Positions 63,093 to 64,000 of a stretch of DNA of 64,000 nt are shown here, in pieces. Under the pieces are notes generated by a model that was given only the letters and a program-made list of their open reading frames with translations, was not told where the DNA came from and made no database searches. The stretch is taken from the NCBI RefSeq assembly GCF_026723765.1, contig NZ_CP113524.1, positions 1,225,001-1,289,000 of the forward strand, given 5' to 3'. The translations under genes and the position numbers were made by a program. This stretch comes from Lacrimispora xylanolytica. Lineage in GTDB: Bacteria > Bacillota > Clostridia > Lachnospirales > Lachnospiraceae. Numbering within the stretch: position 1 is the stretch's first letter; every line of letters begins with the position of its first letter.

Positions 63093-64000
63093 ATGAAATT
63101 TTTTCATTTGTCTGATTTACATATAGGAAAACAGTTAAATGGGCGAAGCTTAAAGGAAAATCAGGAAGCAGTTCTAAGTCAGGTTGTGGAATATGCAAAA
63201 AAACTCCATCCTGATGCCATATTAATTTGCGGTGATGTCTACGATAAAACAGTTCCTTCAGGAGAAGCTTACACCATGTTTGGAGACTTTCTTGGTGCTC
63301 TTTCTGAAATCAGCCCCAAAATCACTGTACTTATTATAGCAGGAAACCACGATTCACCAGAACGTCTTTCCTATGCCGGATCATTTTTAGAGAAGCACCA
63401 CATTCATTTGTCTGTATTTCCTCCTAAAAATCAAGATGAGTACCTAAAAAAAGTTGTGCTGCTAGATGAGTTTGGACCTGTGAATTTCTATCTTATGCCT
63501 TTCTTTAAGCCTGGATATGTCCGAACACTTTTTAAGGACAATCAGCCGGAAGGCTATGAAGAAGTTGTCCGGGCGGTTCTTAAACGGGAGAATATAGATG
63601 ACAGGGAGCGCAACGTCATTTTATCTCACCAGTTTTACGCGGGCGGCGGAAAAGACCCTGAAACTTGTGAATCAGAACAGGCAGTTATTATGACAGGGGG
63701 ACTGGACCGGGTGGATGCCTCTTTGCTCACCGGCTTTGATTATGCAGCCCTTGGCCATATTCATGGTTCCCAAAAGGTTTTAAAAGAGACGATTCGATAC
63801 TGCGGAACTCCATATAAGTATTCCGTCAGTGAAGAGTACCATAAAAAATCCATTCCCTATGTGACCATGAAAGAAAAGGGACAGGCTTTACAGCTGGAAT
63901 TCCTCCCTCTTTCCGGCATTCAGGATGTAAGGAGAGAACGGGGGAAATTAGACGAGATTCTTTCCAGAGCGACGGAAGAGAGCCGTCATGATTTTGTCAG
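63093..64000 (+). CDS. sbcD: Exonuclease SbcD, 3' end outside window
   Basis: The frame starts at ATG 63093 after AAGGAAG and is open to the window end, giving 302 residues so far. It has all the metallophosphoesterase motifs of SbcD/Mre11: HLSDLHIG at the start, CGDVYDKTVPS, AGNHDSPERL (~ residues 85-94) and LGHIHGSQ (~ 222). With SbcC, SbcD cuts hairpins and processes DNA ends; the sbcC gene would be expected to the right. It is housekeeping in nature. A palindromic element lies just upstream, which is curious since SbcCD cleaves palindromes, but this may be chance. Confidence 0.93.
   Translation, partial: MKFFHLSDLHIGKQLNGRSLKENQEAVLSQVVEYAKKLHPDAILICGDVYDKTVPSGEAYTMFGDFLGALSEISPKITVLIIAGNHDSPERLSYAGSFLEKHHIHLSVFPPKNQDEYLKKVVLLDEFGPVNFYLMPFFKPGYVRTLFKDNQPEGYEEVVRAVLKRENIDDRERNVILSHQFYAGGGKDPETCESEQAVIMTGGLDRVDASLLTGFDYAALGHIHGSQKVLKETIRYCGTPYKYSVSEEYHKKSIPYVTMKEKGQALQLEFLPLSGIQDVRRERGKLDEILSRATEESRHDFV

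Overview
The window looks like chromosomal DNA of an anaerobic Gram-positive of the Lachnospiraceae (Clostridium XIVa-like). This is inferred from strong AGGAGG-type ribosome sites, moderate GC with tightly packed same-strand operons, DUF4280/VgrG/RHS proteins, YesL (DUF624), DUF5696, and paired MalF/MalG-type importers. No rRNA or tRNA gene was seen, so the assignment is tentative.

Region 1 (1-14.4 kb) is one long, translationally coupled operon that enters the window from the left. In order it encodes a J-domain protein, two FHA proteins, two PP2C-like proteins, an Hsp70/actin-fold ATPase, four proteins I cannot assign to a family (possible baseplate or adaptor parts), two VgrG-type spike/hub proteins, a pentapeptide-repeat protein and an Imm11-like protein. 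This is the cargo and control end of a contractile-injection (type VI-like) apparatus in a Gram-positive. The sheath, tube and motor genes would have to lie to the left of the window, or elsewhere.

Region 2 (14.35-29.6 kb) is the effector and immunity zone. It holds a DUF4280 PAAR-like protein with an Ntox44-like toxin tip, followed by a decayed array of lipoprotein/membrane genes that are candidate immunity proteins. Next comes a 2431-residue fusion of a complete VgrG to an RHS cage with an SHH/HNH-type nuclease tip, and a SUKH-type immunity gene. Beyond that lie a shattered RHS remnant, an interrupted orphan toxin tip and a further putative immunity gene. Base composition turns AT-rich exactly at the toxin tips and immunity genes.

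Region 3 (29.6-59.8 kb) is a heteroxylan-type polysaccharide utilisation locus. The first operon has GH43, GH36 alpha-galactosidase and a second GH43, coupled to two ABC half-exporters and a DUF1854 protein. A divergent AraC regulator follows. The second long operon carries two complete carbohydrate ABC importers without ATPases, an NHL/TPR protein, a Yip1-like protein, a DUF5696 protein, YesL, an SGNH esterase, a third GH43 and a cell-wall-binding-repeat protein. Side chains (arabinose/xylose, galactose, acetyl) appear to be removed by cytoplasmic enzymes after uptake.

Region 4 (59.8-64 kb) is ordinary: recQ, an orphan TRAP-type binding lipoprotein, a 98-bp palindromic element and the start of sbcD, which runs off the right end.
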